This document shows, piece after piece, positions 6,421 through 13,164 of a DNA stretch of 42,812 bases. Source of the DNA: an uncultured Verrucomicrobiota bacterium (GTDB lineage: Bacteria; Verrucomicrobiota; Kiritimatiellia; RFP12; UBA1067); assembly GCA_946631535.1 (NCBI GenBank), contig CAMPAF010000001.1, positions 1 through 42,812 on the forward strand, read 5' to 3'. A program made the translations under genes and the position numbers. Position 1 is the stretch's first letter. Every line of letters starts with the position of its first letter. Under the pieces are notes generated by a model. The model saw only the letters and a program-made list of their open reading frames with translations. It was not told the DNA's origin and made no database searches.

Positions 6421-6837
6421 ATGAGACCGGAGCAGGTCAAGATACTGCTGTACGGCGTCGGCGTAATACTCTCCGTCGCACTGTACCTCGTGTACCTTGC
6501 CTCCGGGCGAAAGCGCAGAAAGCAGACAGCCGGTCCCCGCAGGGCATCCCGATCCACGCGGCCGAACGGAGCGTCTGTCCGCTTCAAGGTCGGCAAGGCG
6601 TACTGGTGCCGAGACAAGGGATGGGGCGACTCCGCGCACCAGATCATGCGGCGCGGCGAGAAGAAGGTGCTCATATCGTGCGACGTGATCGAGAAGCGCT
6701 CGGACGTCGAGGTGTGGCGGACCATCCGCGTCGTGGATGGCGTCGAGACGATGGAGCGCGGCAACATCCGCGCCGACGACGAGTACACCGGGAAGCGCGG
6801 CCTCGCGCCATCCTACGCGGCCGCGAAGGGCGTATAA
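6421..6837 (+). CDS. Rightward membrane protein, 138 aa
   Basis: A single hydrophobic segment near the N-terminus (VKILLYGVGVILSVALYLVYL, in part) is followed by a basic linker and a soluble domain of about 90 residues (FKVGKAYWCRDKGWGD to the end). The start at 6421 is chosen because the GGGCAAAAACGAAAGG leader ends 9 bases before it; an upstream in-frame ATG at 6355 lies in the promoter. The gene sits where temperate phages often carry lysogeny or exclusion functions, but no repressor fold is visible. No family is recognised. Confidence 0.7.
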   Translation: MRPEQVKILLYGVGVILSVALYLVYLASGRKRRKQTAGPRRASRSTRPNGASVRFKVGKAYWCRDKGWGDSAHQIMRRGEKKVLISCDVIEKRSDVEVWRTIRVVDGVETMERGNIRADDEYTGKRGLAPSYAAAKGV

Positions 6838-6853
6838 CAAACCTTATAGCAAA

Positions 6854-7036
6854 GGCGAACAATGGCGAACATCAGCGAACACACGACCCCGCGCCGACCC
6901 TTGAAAACAAACGCTCCCATACAATCCCATATCACCCCATACGGTTTGTAAAATGCGTGACGAGCAAATTTATGGTATAATAAACCCCCGTAAAATAAGG
7001 GTTCCGCGAAAAGGCGTATAACACTTTATAACACTT
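6854..7036. repeat. Three families of 10-bp-phased direct repeats upstream of int
   Basis: GGCGAAC/AGCGAAC occurs at 6854, 6864 and 6874. TCCCAT/CCCCAT occurs at 6915, 6925 and 6935. TATAACACTT occurs twice in tandem at 7017 and 7027. Every family has a 10-bp step, so all copies of a family face the same side of the helix. This is what arm-type integrase or excisionase sites look like; replication iterons are the main alternative. A core att crossover site cannot be identified. Confidence 0.6.
6973..6981 (+). promoter_or_regulatory. Promoter for the integrase gene, extended -10 TGGTATAAT
   Basis: TGG-TATAAT at 6973-6981 is a perfect -10 with the TG extension. The -35 position is poor. It lies between the phased repeats, so integrase or excisionase binding would affect it. 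The same TGGTATAAT string is found at the leftward promoter and at 8237-8245. Confidence 0.65.
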
Positions 7037-7063
7037 TGGGCAAACAAAACGAAAGGAAAAACC

Positions 7064-8233
7064 ATGAAAGGAACAGTGTACGTAAACAACGGCTACTGGT
7101 GGTACGCGGTGCGTCTGCCAGGCGAGAAGAAGCGCACGGCGAGGAAGCTGTGCGCGCCCGGAAGCGAGACCGCGCTGCATGCCGACCGCTCCCGCGACGT
7201 TGCGATCTCCGCCGCGCGCAGGATCTGGGAATCGGCCACGCGCCGGACGCCCACCATCGCGCTGAAAAGCGAGACGGTTGACACGCTCTGCGGCGGATGG
7301 ATCGCGCACTGCGAGACATACTACCGGCACTCCGACGGCTCGCAGACGGGCGAGGCGTGGGGATGCCAGAACGCCGTGCGGCTCCTCCGCGAGATGTACG
7401 GCGACCGTCCCGTCGCGGAACTCCAGCACGCGGACATGCTGGCCGTGCGCGACGCGCTCGTCCGATCCGGCATCGCCCGCGTGACCGTGAACCGCTACAT
7501 GGAGCGCATCCGGCGCCTGTGGCGCTGGGCTCTCGACGAAGGGCATATCACGGCCACCCACAAGGCGGAGCTATCGCAGGTGCAGAACCTGAAGGCGTTC
7601 CGCTCGGAAGCGCACGAGACGGAGCCGGTGCGCCCCGTGGACGACACGGACATCGAGGCGACGTGCGCGGTCATGGCCAGGAACACCGCCGACCTCGTGC
7701 GCGTCCAGCGCCTCACGGGGATGCGCCCCGGCGAGGCCTGCGGCATGGCGTGGGCGCTCATCGACACGACGGCCACGCCGTGGGTGTACCGTCCGTCCCA
7801 CCACAAGACGCAATGGAAGGGGAAGATACGCGCCGTGCTGATCGGCCCGAGGGCGAGGGCGATTCTGGAGAAGTACCGCGCATGGCCCCGGCCGTTCTCC
7901 CCGAAGGTCGCGTTCGACGTCGAGACCGCGAACGGAGCGGAAGGGCGCCGCGGCGTCCGCGGAATCCCCGACAAGCTGACCGACACATGGGACACGGCCC
8001 GGTATGGCTGCACCATCCGGGACGCCGCGAGACGCGCCGACGTGGATCCGTGGTCTCCGAACCAGCTCCGCCACTCGTTCGCCACGGAAGTGCGGCGGAA
8101 GCACGGAATCCTGATGGCCGCGATGCTCATGGGGCATTCCGGCGGACTGAAGGTGACGCAGGGCTATTCGCGCGAGGCCGCCGTGGACGAACTCGTCCGC
8201 GAATGCGGATCCGTCATTGAGGCGATCGGCTGA
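7064..8233 (+). CDS. int: Tyrosine integrase
   Basis: A 389-aa phage integrase that would catalyse site-specific insertion and excision. The C-terminal catalytic domain has Arg221 (LTGMRPGEA), Arg336 (QLRHSFATEV), His358 (MGHSG) and the nucleophile Tyr368 (QGYSR). The usual His three residues before the second Arg is Asn333. The N-terminal 180 residues contain the arm- and core-binding SAM-like domain. The overall LRHSFATEVRRKHG/MGHSG pattern resembles integrases common in PVC bacteria. The start has the AACGAAAGG leader. An in-frame integrase implies that the phage is temperate. Confidence 0.95.
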   Translation: MKGTVYVNNGYWWYAVRLPGEKKRTARKLCAPGSETALHADRSRDVAISAARRIWESATRRTPTIALKSETVDTLCGGWIAHCETYYRHSDGSQTGEAWGCQNAVRLLREMYGDRPVAELQHADMLAVRDALVRSGIARVTVNRYMERIRRLWRWALDEGHITATHKAELSQVQNLKAFRSEAHETEPVRPVDDTDIEATCAVMARNTADLVRVQRLTGMRPGEACGMAWALIDTTATPWVYRPSHHKTQWKGKIRAVLIGPRARAILEKYRAWPRPFSPKVAFDVETANGAEGRRGVRGIPDKLTDTWDTARYGCTIRDAARRADVDPWSPNQLRHSFATEVRRKHGILMAAMLMGHSGGLKVTQGYSREAAVDELVRECGSVIEAIG

Positions 8234-8245
8234 AGGTGGTATAAT
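8217..8245 (+). promoter_or_regulatory. Promoter TTGAGG-N17-TATAAT at the end of int
   Basis: TTGAGG (8217-8222) and TATAAT (8240-8245) have the ideal 17-bp spacing and a TGG extension. It overlaps the integrase stop codon. The predicted transcription start falls at or just before the ATG at 8253, so the next gene may be read from a leaderless mRNA. Confidence 0.65.
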
Positions 8246-8252
8246 ATACGCC

Positions 8253-8405
8253 ATGAAAGACTGGAAGACATACGCGATAATCATCCTCGCCGCCTGGTGC
8301 GCATACCTGACATGGCGCTCGCCGTCTCATGGGCGCACGTCCGGCCAGCCGACGGACTTCCCGCGCCAGGTGCGGGCGTCCGCGCTCGGGCATTCCGGGA
8401 AATAA
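8253..8405 (+). CDS. Small membrane-anchored peptide, 50 aa
   Basis: The N-terminus (MKDWKTYAIIILAAWCAYLTW) is one hydrophobic helix; the remaining 29 residues are polar and basic. It has its own promoter directly behind int. A weak ribosome site (AAGGTGG) is 13 bases away, too far to be ideal, so leaderless translation is plausible. It could be a lysogenic-conversion or exclusion peptide; no family is recognised. Confidence 0.6.
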   Translation: MKDWKTYAIIILAAWCAYLTWRSPSHGRTSGQPTDFPRQVRASALGHSGK

Positions 8406-8448
8406 AGAGCCCCGCCATCAAACGGCTTGGGCAAGCCTCCGGCGGGGC
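8401..8448 (-). terminator. Hairpin terminator between convergent gene blocks
   Basis: GCCCCGCC (8409-8416) pairs with GGCGGGGC (8441-8448), with an inner GGCTTG/CAAGCC stem. Read leftward, the hairpin is followed by TCTTTATTT, so it should end the long late transcript after the lipoprotein gene. Read rightward there is no T-run, though the stem may still slow polymerase. Confidence 0.7.
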
Positions 8449-8450
8449 AA

Positions 8451-8477
8451 CCGTGGATAACGAAAGGCTAACCACGG
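8451..8477 (+). other. Hairpin with an AACGAAAGG loop
   Basis: CCGTGG (8451-8456) pairs with CCACGG (8472-8477). The 15-base loop contains AACGAAAGG, the ribosome-site part of the early leader motif, with no start codon in reach. It is the only such copy not ahead of a gene. Confidence 0.45.
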
Positions 8478-8503
8478 CAAGCGCATATTATATCAGAAAA
8501 CGG

Positions 8504-9121
8504 TCACGGCGAACAGGAGCCGTCCGTGCAAAGCGAGCACTGCCCGTCCTTGCATTCGACGGTCGCAGTCGTGCCGTCCTTCTGCTCGACCTTCACAGTC
8601 CCGCTTTCCTTGTTGGCCATCATCTTCAGGACGGCCTGCGCCCCGGAATCGGTCAGCTTCTCCAGCACGCCCTTTGACGCATCCGTGGCATTTTTCAGCG
8701 CATCGTTGTAATGCACGTCGATGTCCGGCTTGATGTCGGTCGTGGGCGTCTGCGTCGCGGTCTGCGAGAACGTGTCGGTCGAGCCGGTGGACTCCAGGCT
8801 CTGCGTCTGCGTGAGCAGTTCGACCGTGGGCAGCTTCTCGCCTTCCGCGGTGATCGTCTGGTTCGTGCCGGCGACCGGCATCGAGACCTTGCCCGCGATG
8901 ATGATCGTGCAGTGGTCGAGATCGGCCGTCAGCGTCTGCGACTTCGCGGGCTGCGCCGACTCCGAGGAAGCGCATCCGGCGAACAGGAACGCAAGCGCAA
9001 GCGCCGCGACGGCCGCAGCCGCTCCCTTCTTCGCCTTGCCCGACTTCCGGGCGACCTTCTCCTTCATCTTCGCGACCTTGGCCTTCGCCTTGTCGCGCGC
9101 CTTGTCTGTCGTACCCATCAT
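8504..9121 (-). CDS. Lipoprotein, 205 aa, possible spanin-like lysis protein
   Basis: A very basic, lysine-rich N-terminus of about 30 residues precedes a hydrophobic stretch ending in the lipobox LFAGC (AAVAALALAFLFAGCASS), so the mature protein should be anchored by a lipidated cysteine. The middle is Thr/Ser/Gln-rich, and the C-terminus holds further cysteines (CKDGQCSLCTDGSC). It is the last late gene, directly before a terminator, where outer-membrane spanins or lysogenic-conversion lipoproteins often sit. Two ATG codons in tandem (9121, 9118) could both start. Exact function is not shown. Confidence 0.7.
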   Translation of the reverse strand: MMGTTDKARDKAKAKVAKMKEKVARKSGKAKKGAAAAVAALALAFLFAGCASSESAQPAKSQTLTADLDHCTIIIAGKVSMPVAGTNQTITAEGEKLPTVELLTQTQSLESTGSTDTFSQTATQTPTTDIKPDIDVHYNDALKNATDASKGVLEKLTDSGAQAVLKMMANKESGTVKVEQKDGTTATVECKDGQCSLCTDGSCSP

Positions 9122-9129
9122 GCACCCCC

Positions 9130-9429
9130 TCACTTGACGATGGCCTCGATGACGGCCTCCAGCGCGGAGTCCGAGATGTACTTGTCGAGCGTGGCGTCGC
9201 AGAGGGCGTCGATCTCCTTGCGCTCGTCGTCGTCGATCTTGCCGTCGTTCGTGTACGCCTTGAGATACGCGGCGGTCAGCGCGGACACGTCCTCGCCGTA
9301 CGCCATGATCTGCTGCGTCCGTTCGCTCGCGGACTTCTCCGCGACGCGCCTGTTCGCCGCGTGGATCGCCGCCTTGAGCGCGTCCTTGGTGACGAACTTC
9401 TTGATGAGCCATTTCAGTAGTGTCTTCAT
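9130..9429 (-). CDS. Hypothetical late protein with an EF-hand-like acidic loop, 99 aa
   Basis: It starts with an amphipathic basic helix (MKTLLKWLIKKFVTKDALKAA) and contains an acidic loop (NDGKIDDDERKEI, about residues 61-73) like a calcium-binding EF-hand. The amphipathic start could lie along a membrane. Its ribosome site is AAAGGAAA, and a CCGGC/GCCGG hairpin precedes it. It lies in the probable lysis block, so a holin-associated role is possible but unproven. Confidence 0.7.
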   Translation of the reverse strand: MKTLLKWLIKKFVTKDALKAAIHAANRRVAEKSASERTQQIMAYGEDVSALTAAYLKAYTNDGKIDDDERKEIDALCDATLDKYISDSALEAVIEAIVK

Positions 9430-9448
9430 GTTTCCTTGTTTCCTTTCC

Positions 9449-9463
9449 CCGGCGACATGCCGG
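9449..9463 (-). other. Short hairpin upstream of the 99-aa gene
   Basis: CCGGC-GACAT-GCCGG forms a 5-bp stem between the late element at 9475-9493 and the ribosome site. It is not followed by T residues, so it is more likely a leader structure than a terminator. Confidence 0.4.
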
Positions 9464-9474
9464 AAGTTTCCATA

Positions 9475-9493
9475 TTATGACCGCCCGTCAATT
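9475..9493 (-). promoter_or_regulatory. Late-group element, divergent copy
   Basis: The plus strand reads TTATGACCGCCCGTCAATT, matching TTTRGAC-N5-GTCAA found at 15191, 24345 and 31246. The TGA inside TTGACGG is the stop codon of the 79-aa gene. It lies ahead of the last late gene pair. Confidence 0.5.
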
Positions 9494-9727
9494 CGCAGCC
9501 TTGCGGCGATCCTCCTGGCGCTTCGCCCCTATGAGGACGTAGCCGTACCGGCAGCACATCGCGTCACGCGCCCTGCGCTCCGCCCGGATGGGGCAATACT
9601 CGTTCCGCCCCCACTTCGGGCATTCGCCGCACCTGCGCCCGTTCTCGCGCTCCGGCATGTCCTCGAACCCGTTCACGACCCTGCGGAACGGACGCCCGCG
9701 CTTCGGTTGTATCTCGTCGTCCGCCAC
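9488..9727 (-). CDS. Small cysteine-rich (zinc-binding type) protein, 79 aa
   Basis: It starts with GTG, which has an excellent GGAGGGGG site five bases upstream; a much longer ORF in this frame covers the neighbour gene and is a shadow. Cysteines in CGECPKWGRNEYCP and MCCRYGY could bind zinc. No family is recognised. Confidence 0.65.
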   Translation of the reverse strand: MADDEIQPKRGRPFRRVVNGFEDMPERENGRRCGECPKWGRNEYCPIRAERRARDAMCCRYGYVLIGAKRQEDRRKAAN

Positions 9728-9729
9728 GG

Positions 9730-10092
9730 TCAGCCCCCTCCGCCGAAGTACGACTTGATGACGCTGTTCACGATGTTTATGCCCATCGCCACGAGGGCGC
9801 CGAGGATCAGTGCCTTCGCCCCCCACGTCAGAATCTTGCGCAGGGTCTCGCCCCATTTCTCCTTCTCGACGATGATCCTCTTGTCGAGGTTGTTCATCCT
9901 GTCCCCGAAGTCGTGGGCGAGGTTGTTTATCGAGGAGTTGAGCGAACGAAATCCGTCCTGCGCCTCCGACCGAATCTTGCCGACGTCGGCCTCGACCTTC
10001 GTCAGCCGTTCGTCGATGTTCGCCACCTTGCCCTTCAGCTCGTTCTGTTGCGACGCGAGGACGCAGCCCTCCTCCGTTGACCTCATGCACAT
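9730..10092 (-). CDS. XhlA-like coiled-coil protein with C-terminal membrane helix, 120 aa
   Basis: Residues about 15-80 form a heptad-rich coiled coil (ELKGKVANIDERLTKVEADVGKI and onward). A hydrophobic helix follows near the C-terminus (ALILGALVAMGINIVNSVI), ending in Gly. This is the layout of XhlA/hemolysin-type phage proteins, which help holins and lysis. The start at 10092 lies one base after the upstream stop, with GGGAGGG in range. It marks the probable lysis block. Confidence 0.7.
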   Translation of the reverse strand: MCMRSTEEGCVLASQQNELKGKVANIDERLTKVEADVGKIRSEAQDGFRSLNSSINNLAHDFGDRMNNLDKRIIVEKEKWGETLRKILTWGAKALILGALVAMGINIVNSVIKSYFGGGG

Positions 10093-10093
10093 T

Positions 10094-10648
10094 TCAGCGG
10101 CCCTCCCGCTTCTCGGCGTATGGGAGAAAAACGGCGTCCGGCGGAATCGGCGGCGACGGCTCGACCACATGCGCAAGCGTGGTGGCAATCGTCCCGTCCG
10201 GGTATCGCACGATCTCATTTACTCCGTCCGGCGCCTTCCACTTCCACACCCCGTCCACCTTCAGACCGGGCTTGCGTCTCGTCGGCTTAGGCCGGACCTT
10301 CCGCGCCGGCGCCTCCTTCGGCTTCGGCGTGAACCGCTGGATCAGCCGGTAGCCGTCCGCGTATTCCACGAGGATGTCCCCGCTCCTGTAGTCCACGCTC
10401 ACGGACACGACGGCGTTGGACGGCCCGGAAGCGCGCAGGAACTCGGCCGCCGCGTTGTTCAGTATGCGCTTGCGCCTTTCGTACAGGAACGCCTCGCGCT
10501 TCGCCTCGTCCACATGGAGCGCGGCGTACATCTCGCGCGAACGGCGGGACCGCCACTCGATCCGCTCCTTCGGCGTCATCGCGGCGATTGAGACCGGCGG
10601 CTGGTTCGTGACCAGCACCGCCACTGCGGCCAGCATTGCGAACATCAT
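10094..10648 (-). CDS. Predicted exported protein, 184 aa
   Basis: A short hydrophobic N-terminus (MMFAMLAAVAVLVTNQPPVSIAA) looks like a signal peptide or anchor. The body has a basic helical part, a strand-rich part (VVSVSVDYRSGDILVEYADG) and a proline/lysine-rich linker. Its first base overlaps the stop of the upstream gene. It is one of four linked genes with Sec-type N-termini. No family is recognised. Confidence 0.7.
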   Translation of the reverse strand: MMFAMLAAVAVLVTNQPPVSIAAMTPKERIEWRSRRSREMYAALHVDEAKREAFLYERRKRILNNAAAEFLRASGPSNAVVSVSVDYRSGDILVEYADGYRLIQRFTPKPKEAPARKVRPKPTRRKPGLKVDGVWKWKAPDGVNEIVRYPDGTIATTLAHVVEPSPPIPPDAVFLPYAEKREGR

Positions 10649-11106
10649 CAGCCCTCCCCGTCGAGTTTTTCCTTGATGCGGTCGATGGCGTCTATGAACG
10701 CCTGGTAGATGGCCTTGGTGGTCGGCAGCGTGACGGCGTCCCGCTTCTGCACATACTCGCCGCGCTTCTCGTCAAGCGCGGCGGTCACGCGCTCGACACG
10801 CGCCGTGGCGTTCGTGGCCATCCCCCGCCACTGCTCGGCAAGCGCCCTCGCCTCGGCCAGCCGCTGCTCGAACGTGTTGGTCTGCACCGTGCCTATCACG
10901 CGGCGGACGGTGTTCGTCTGCGTCCACGAGTACCCGCCGCGCCTCCATGTCTCCACGATGTTCGTCACCCCGCCGACCACGACCTGCCTGCGCTCCTCGC
11001 ACCTCGGCCGCTGCGCGAGGTTGCGCAGGTGTATTCTCTCCGTGTCGGTCAGCCCGTGCGCCGACACCGCCGCGATCGCGGCCACTGCAAACATGATCCG
11101 TTTCAT
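10648..11106 (-). CDS. Predicted exported protein, 152 aa
   Basis: MKRIMFAVAAIAAVSAHG is a classical signal peptide with a likely cleavage after SAHG. The mature part is charged and partly coiled coil (EQRLAEARALAEQWRGMATNA and on to AALDEKRGEYVQ). The ATG overlaps the upstream stop (ATGA). No family is recognised. Confidence 0.75.
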   Translation of the reverse strand: MKRIMFAVAAIAAVSAHGLTDTERIHLRNLAQRPRCEERRQVVVGGVTNIVETWRRGGYSWTQTNTVRRVIGTVQTNTFEQRLAEARALAEQWRGMATNATARVERVTAALDEKRGEYVQKRDAVTLPTTKAIYQAFIDAIDRIKEKLDGEG

Positions 11107-11897
11107 TCCTCGATCTCCTCCGTTCCCTTGAATACTCCGTTGTCGAAGTAGGCCCGCTCCGTTCCGTTCGTGACGTACCCCGTGAGCGTCGGCCTGCCGT
11201 CCACGAACACCATCGCGCCGGCGAAGTCGAGCCCGCTCACGGGATGCCCGATCGTGCAGTGCCTGTTCGGCCGGACGGGATAGCCCTGCGCCCACGCCGG
11301 ACGGACGAACCGTATCTGGTTGCATCCGTTCCACGTCACGCCCTGCGCGTCCACCACCGCCGTCCCGTTCGTCGTGTAGTTCATCCATTCGCCCTCCACG
11401 AACACGGAACTCTCGCCGCCCCTGTACCTGCGCTGGATCTTCGGCGGCACGTCGAGGACGTGCGAGAAGTAGTATCGCGCGACGTCGTTCGTGCCGTCGC
11501 TCGTCTCGTCCACGATGTAGGCGAAGAAGTTCTGCCGCCCCGTGGACGGCTTCATCGAGAAGCGCAGCGCAAGTCCCCGCTCCGGGACGCTGTTCGTCAG
11601 GTCGTACACCCTCCGGAGGGAATTGGTCATGCCGTCGTGCGCGGCCTGCACGACCTGCTGCACGTTGCTCGCGCGGTTCTGCCTCCCCACCTCGTCAGCC
11701 CACGCGACCAGCTTGCCGGACTTGTCGTGCAGCACCCCGGCGCCGTCCACGAAGACATACTGCCTCGACCACTGCCTGACTGTGGCGACGTTCGACACGA
11801 TGTTCGTCTTTTCGTTCGCCGCGCCGAGGAGCGGGGCGTCGTCCGCAAGCGCCGCGAACGCAAGGCAAATGGCCGCCGCTGTCGCGATCCGCTTCAT
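11103..11897 (-). CDS. Predicted exported beta-rich protein, 264 aa
   Basis: A signal peptide (MKRIATAAAICLAFAALADD) is followed by a beta-rich, Thr/Asn/Tyr-rich body with repeated T-N-G/T-N-x turns. The segment WSRQYVFVDGAGVL resembles WQYVMIDQRGNI in the 263-aa neighbour, so the two may be distant paralogues. Such sequence is typical of tail-fibre or adhesin domains. A signal peptide is unusual for a virion protein. The start overlaps the upstream stop. Confidence 0.75.
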   Translation of the reverse strand: MKRIATAAAICLAFAALADDAPLLGAANEKTNIVSNVATVRQWSRQYVFVDGAGVLHDKSGKLVAWADEVGRQNRASNVQQVVQAAHDGMTNSLRRVYDLTNSVPERGLALRFSMKPSTGRQNFFAYIVDETSDGTNDVARYYFSHVLDVPPKIQRRYRGGESSVFVEGEWMNYTTNGTAVVDAQGVTWNGCNQIRFVRPAWAQGYPVRPNRHCTIGHPVSGLDFAGAMVFVDGRPTLTGYVTNGTERAYFDNGVFKGTEEIEE

Positions 11898-12376
11898 TCG
11901 TCGTCCTCCTGCTCGTCCGGGTCTTCGACCTCGACCATCCAGTCGGTGTCGCGGTTGATGAAGAAGCCGCTGACCGTCGCGTTGGTGATCCCGTACCCCT
12001 CCGCCGCGAGGTGCCACCCGCCGCTGTACGCGTCGCGCCAGTACACGCGCACCAGCTGGTTCGTGGTTATCTCCTTGCCCTCGTCGGCCTGCCACTCCAG
12101 CGAGACGTGCGACGGCGTCTCCATGGGCGATCCGAGCGTGATGCCCTTGACGGTCGGCGTGGGCGTCGGCTTCGTGGATCCGTACACCACCAGGACGGCC
12201 ACCGCCGGGGACAGGACGAGCGACGCCCACGGATGCGCCCTCATGAACCCCACGAGCGCGGACAGTTGGTCGCGCACGGCATAGGCGAGCGTCCCGAGGA
12301 ACAGCGCGGCGAGCGCGGCCACGCACAGGACGAGCACCGCATGCTGGTATGTCTCGTACATCCCCTGCATCGTCAT
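11894..12376 (-). CDS. Membrane protein with two helices and a C-terminal domain, 160 aa
   Basis: Two hydrophobic segments (about residues 12-32, AVLVLCVAALAALFLGTLAYA in part, and about 48-65, WASLVLSPAVAVLVVYG) are followed by a Thr/Pro linker (KPTPTPTVK) and a small beta domain ending in acidic residues. Two helices close together would allow a holin-like role, but the large outside domain argues for a structural or envelope function. It is coupled to both neighbours by ATGA overlaps. Confidence 0.7.
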   Translation of the reverse strand: MTMQGMYETYQHAVLVLCVAALAALFLGTLAYAVRDQLSALVGFMRAHPWASLVLSPAVAVLVVYGSTKPTPTPTVKGITLGSPMETPSHVSLEWQADEGKEITTNQLVRVYWRDAYSGGWHLAAEGYGITNATVSGFFINRDTDWMVEVEDPDEQEDDE

Positions 12377-13164
12377 TCCCCCTCCGGCTCGACGGCCAGC
12401 CCGCCGATGAACTGTATCGTGTTCGCGCCCCACGTGACGGTCTGCGTCATTCCCCCGGCTATGCCGCCCGTTATGTTCAGCACGCTCCCGTCCCCCACCT
12501 GCGAGGTGATCTCCGTGTACACGCGCAGGAACGCCGTCGTGTAGGTGCGCGGAATGTCCACCGACATGCGGTAGCAGTATTCGTAGCTCTCGCCGTTCAC
12601 GACGAAGGTATGGTCCTGCGCCTCCGGCGTCCCGCACGCGATCTCGCCCCAGTCGATCTCGGACGAAAGCGAATCCTTGAACTGCGCGACCGGGTTCAGG
12701 CTCCCGATGTTCTCGGTGAATCCGAAGTACACCCACGAGCGGTCGCACGGAACGCCGTCCACCGCCACCTGCGACACCTTCGCGTCGAAGCGGTAGACGC
12801 GGCAGTGGCAGTTCGTGGATATCGCTATCGCGTCCCCGAGCGAATACATGAAGTCGTCCTCGTACACGACGAGGTTCTGCCCGATGATCGCGGCCGCGAG
12901 GTCGTCCACGGCGGCCTTCGTCTGCGCCTCCGCGTTCGTGTACGCCACCGCCGCGACCTCCGCCGCCGCGATCCGCGTCGCTGTCGCCGCAGCCTCCGTC
13001 ACGGTCGCGACCGCGTTGCTCGGCGCGATGTTCCCCCGCTGGTCGATCATCACGTACTGCCACCTGTTGGACGAGACCTCGCCCGACGGCGTGATGCCGT
13101 ATTCCACCGCGCCCGCGCAGAGCGAGAGAAGCGCGGAGAAGATGAATGCCGATATCCGCCTCAT
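12373..13164 (-). CDS. Predicted exported protein with helical stalk and beta-rich end, 263 aa
   Basis: MRRISAFIFSALLSLCAGAVEYG is a signal peptide with an AxA-like site. Residues about 50-95 are an Ala-rich helical stalk (VTEAAATATRIAAAEVAAVA and onward). The rest is beta-rich and ends in Gly-rich turns (NITGGIAGGMTQTVTWGANT), as in fibre or adhesin heads. The start at 13164 overlaps the upstream stop. No family is recognised. Confidence 0.75.
   Translation of the reverse strand: MRRISAFIFSALLSLCAGAVEYGITPSGEVSSNRWQYVMIDQRGNIAPSNAVATVTEAAATATRIAAAEVAAVAYTNAEAQTKAAVDDLAAAIIGQNLVVYEDDFMYSLGDAIAISTNCHCRVYRFDAKVSQVAVDGVPCDRSWVYFGFTENIGSLNPVAQFKDSLSSEIDWGEIACGTPEAQDHTFVVNGESYEYCYRMSVDIPRTYTTAFLRVYTEITSQVGDGSVLNITGGIAGGMTQTVTWGANTIQFIGGLAVEPEGE

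Noticed and set aside
9475..9493. TTGACG as an ordinary -35 box
   Set aside because: At this site, as at 24345 and 31246, TTGACGG spans a stop codon. At 24345 and 31246 the next start is also too close for a -10 at normal distance, so a plain sigma-70 promoter does not fit all four sites.
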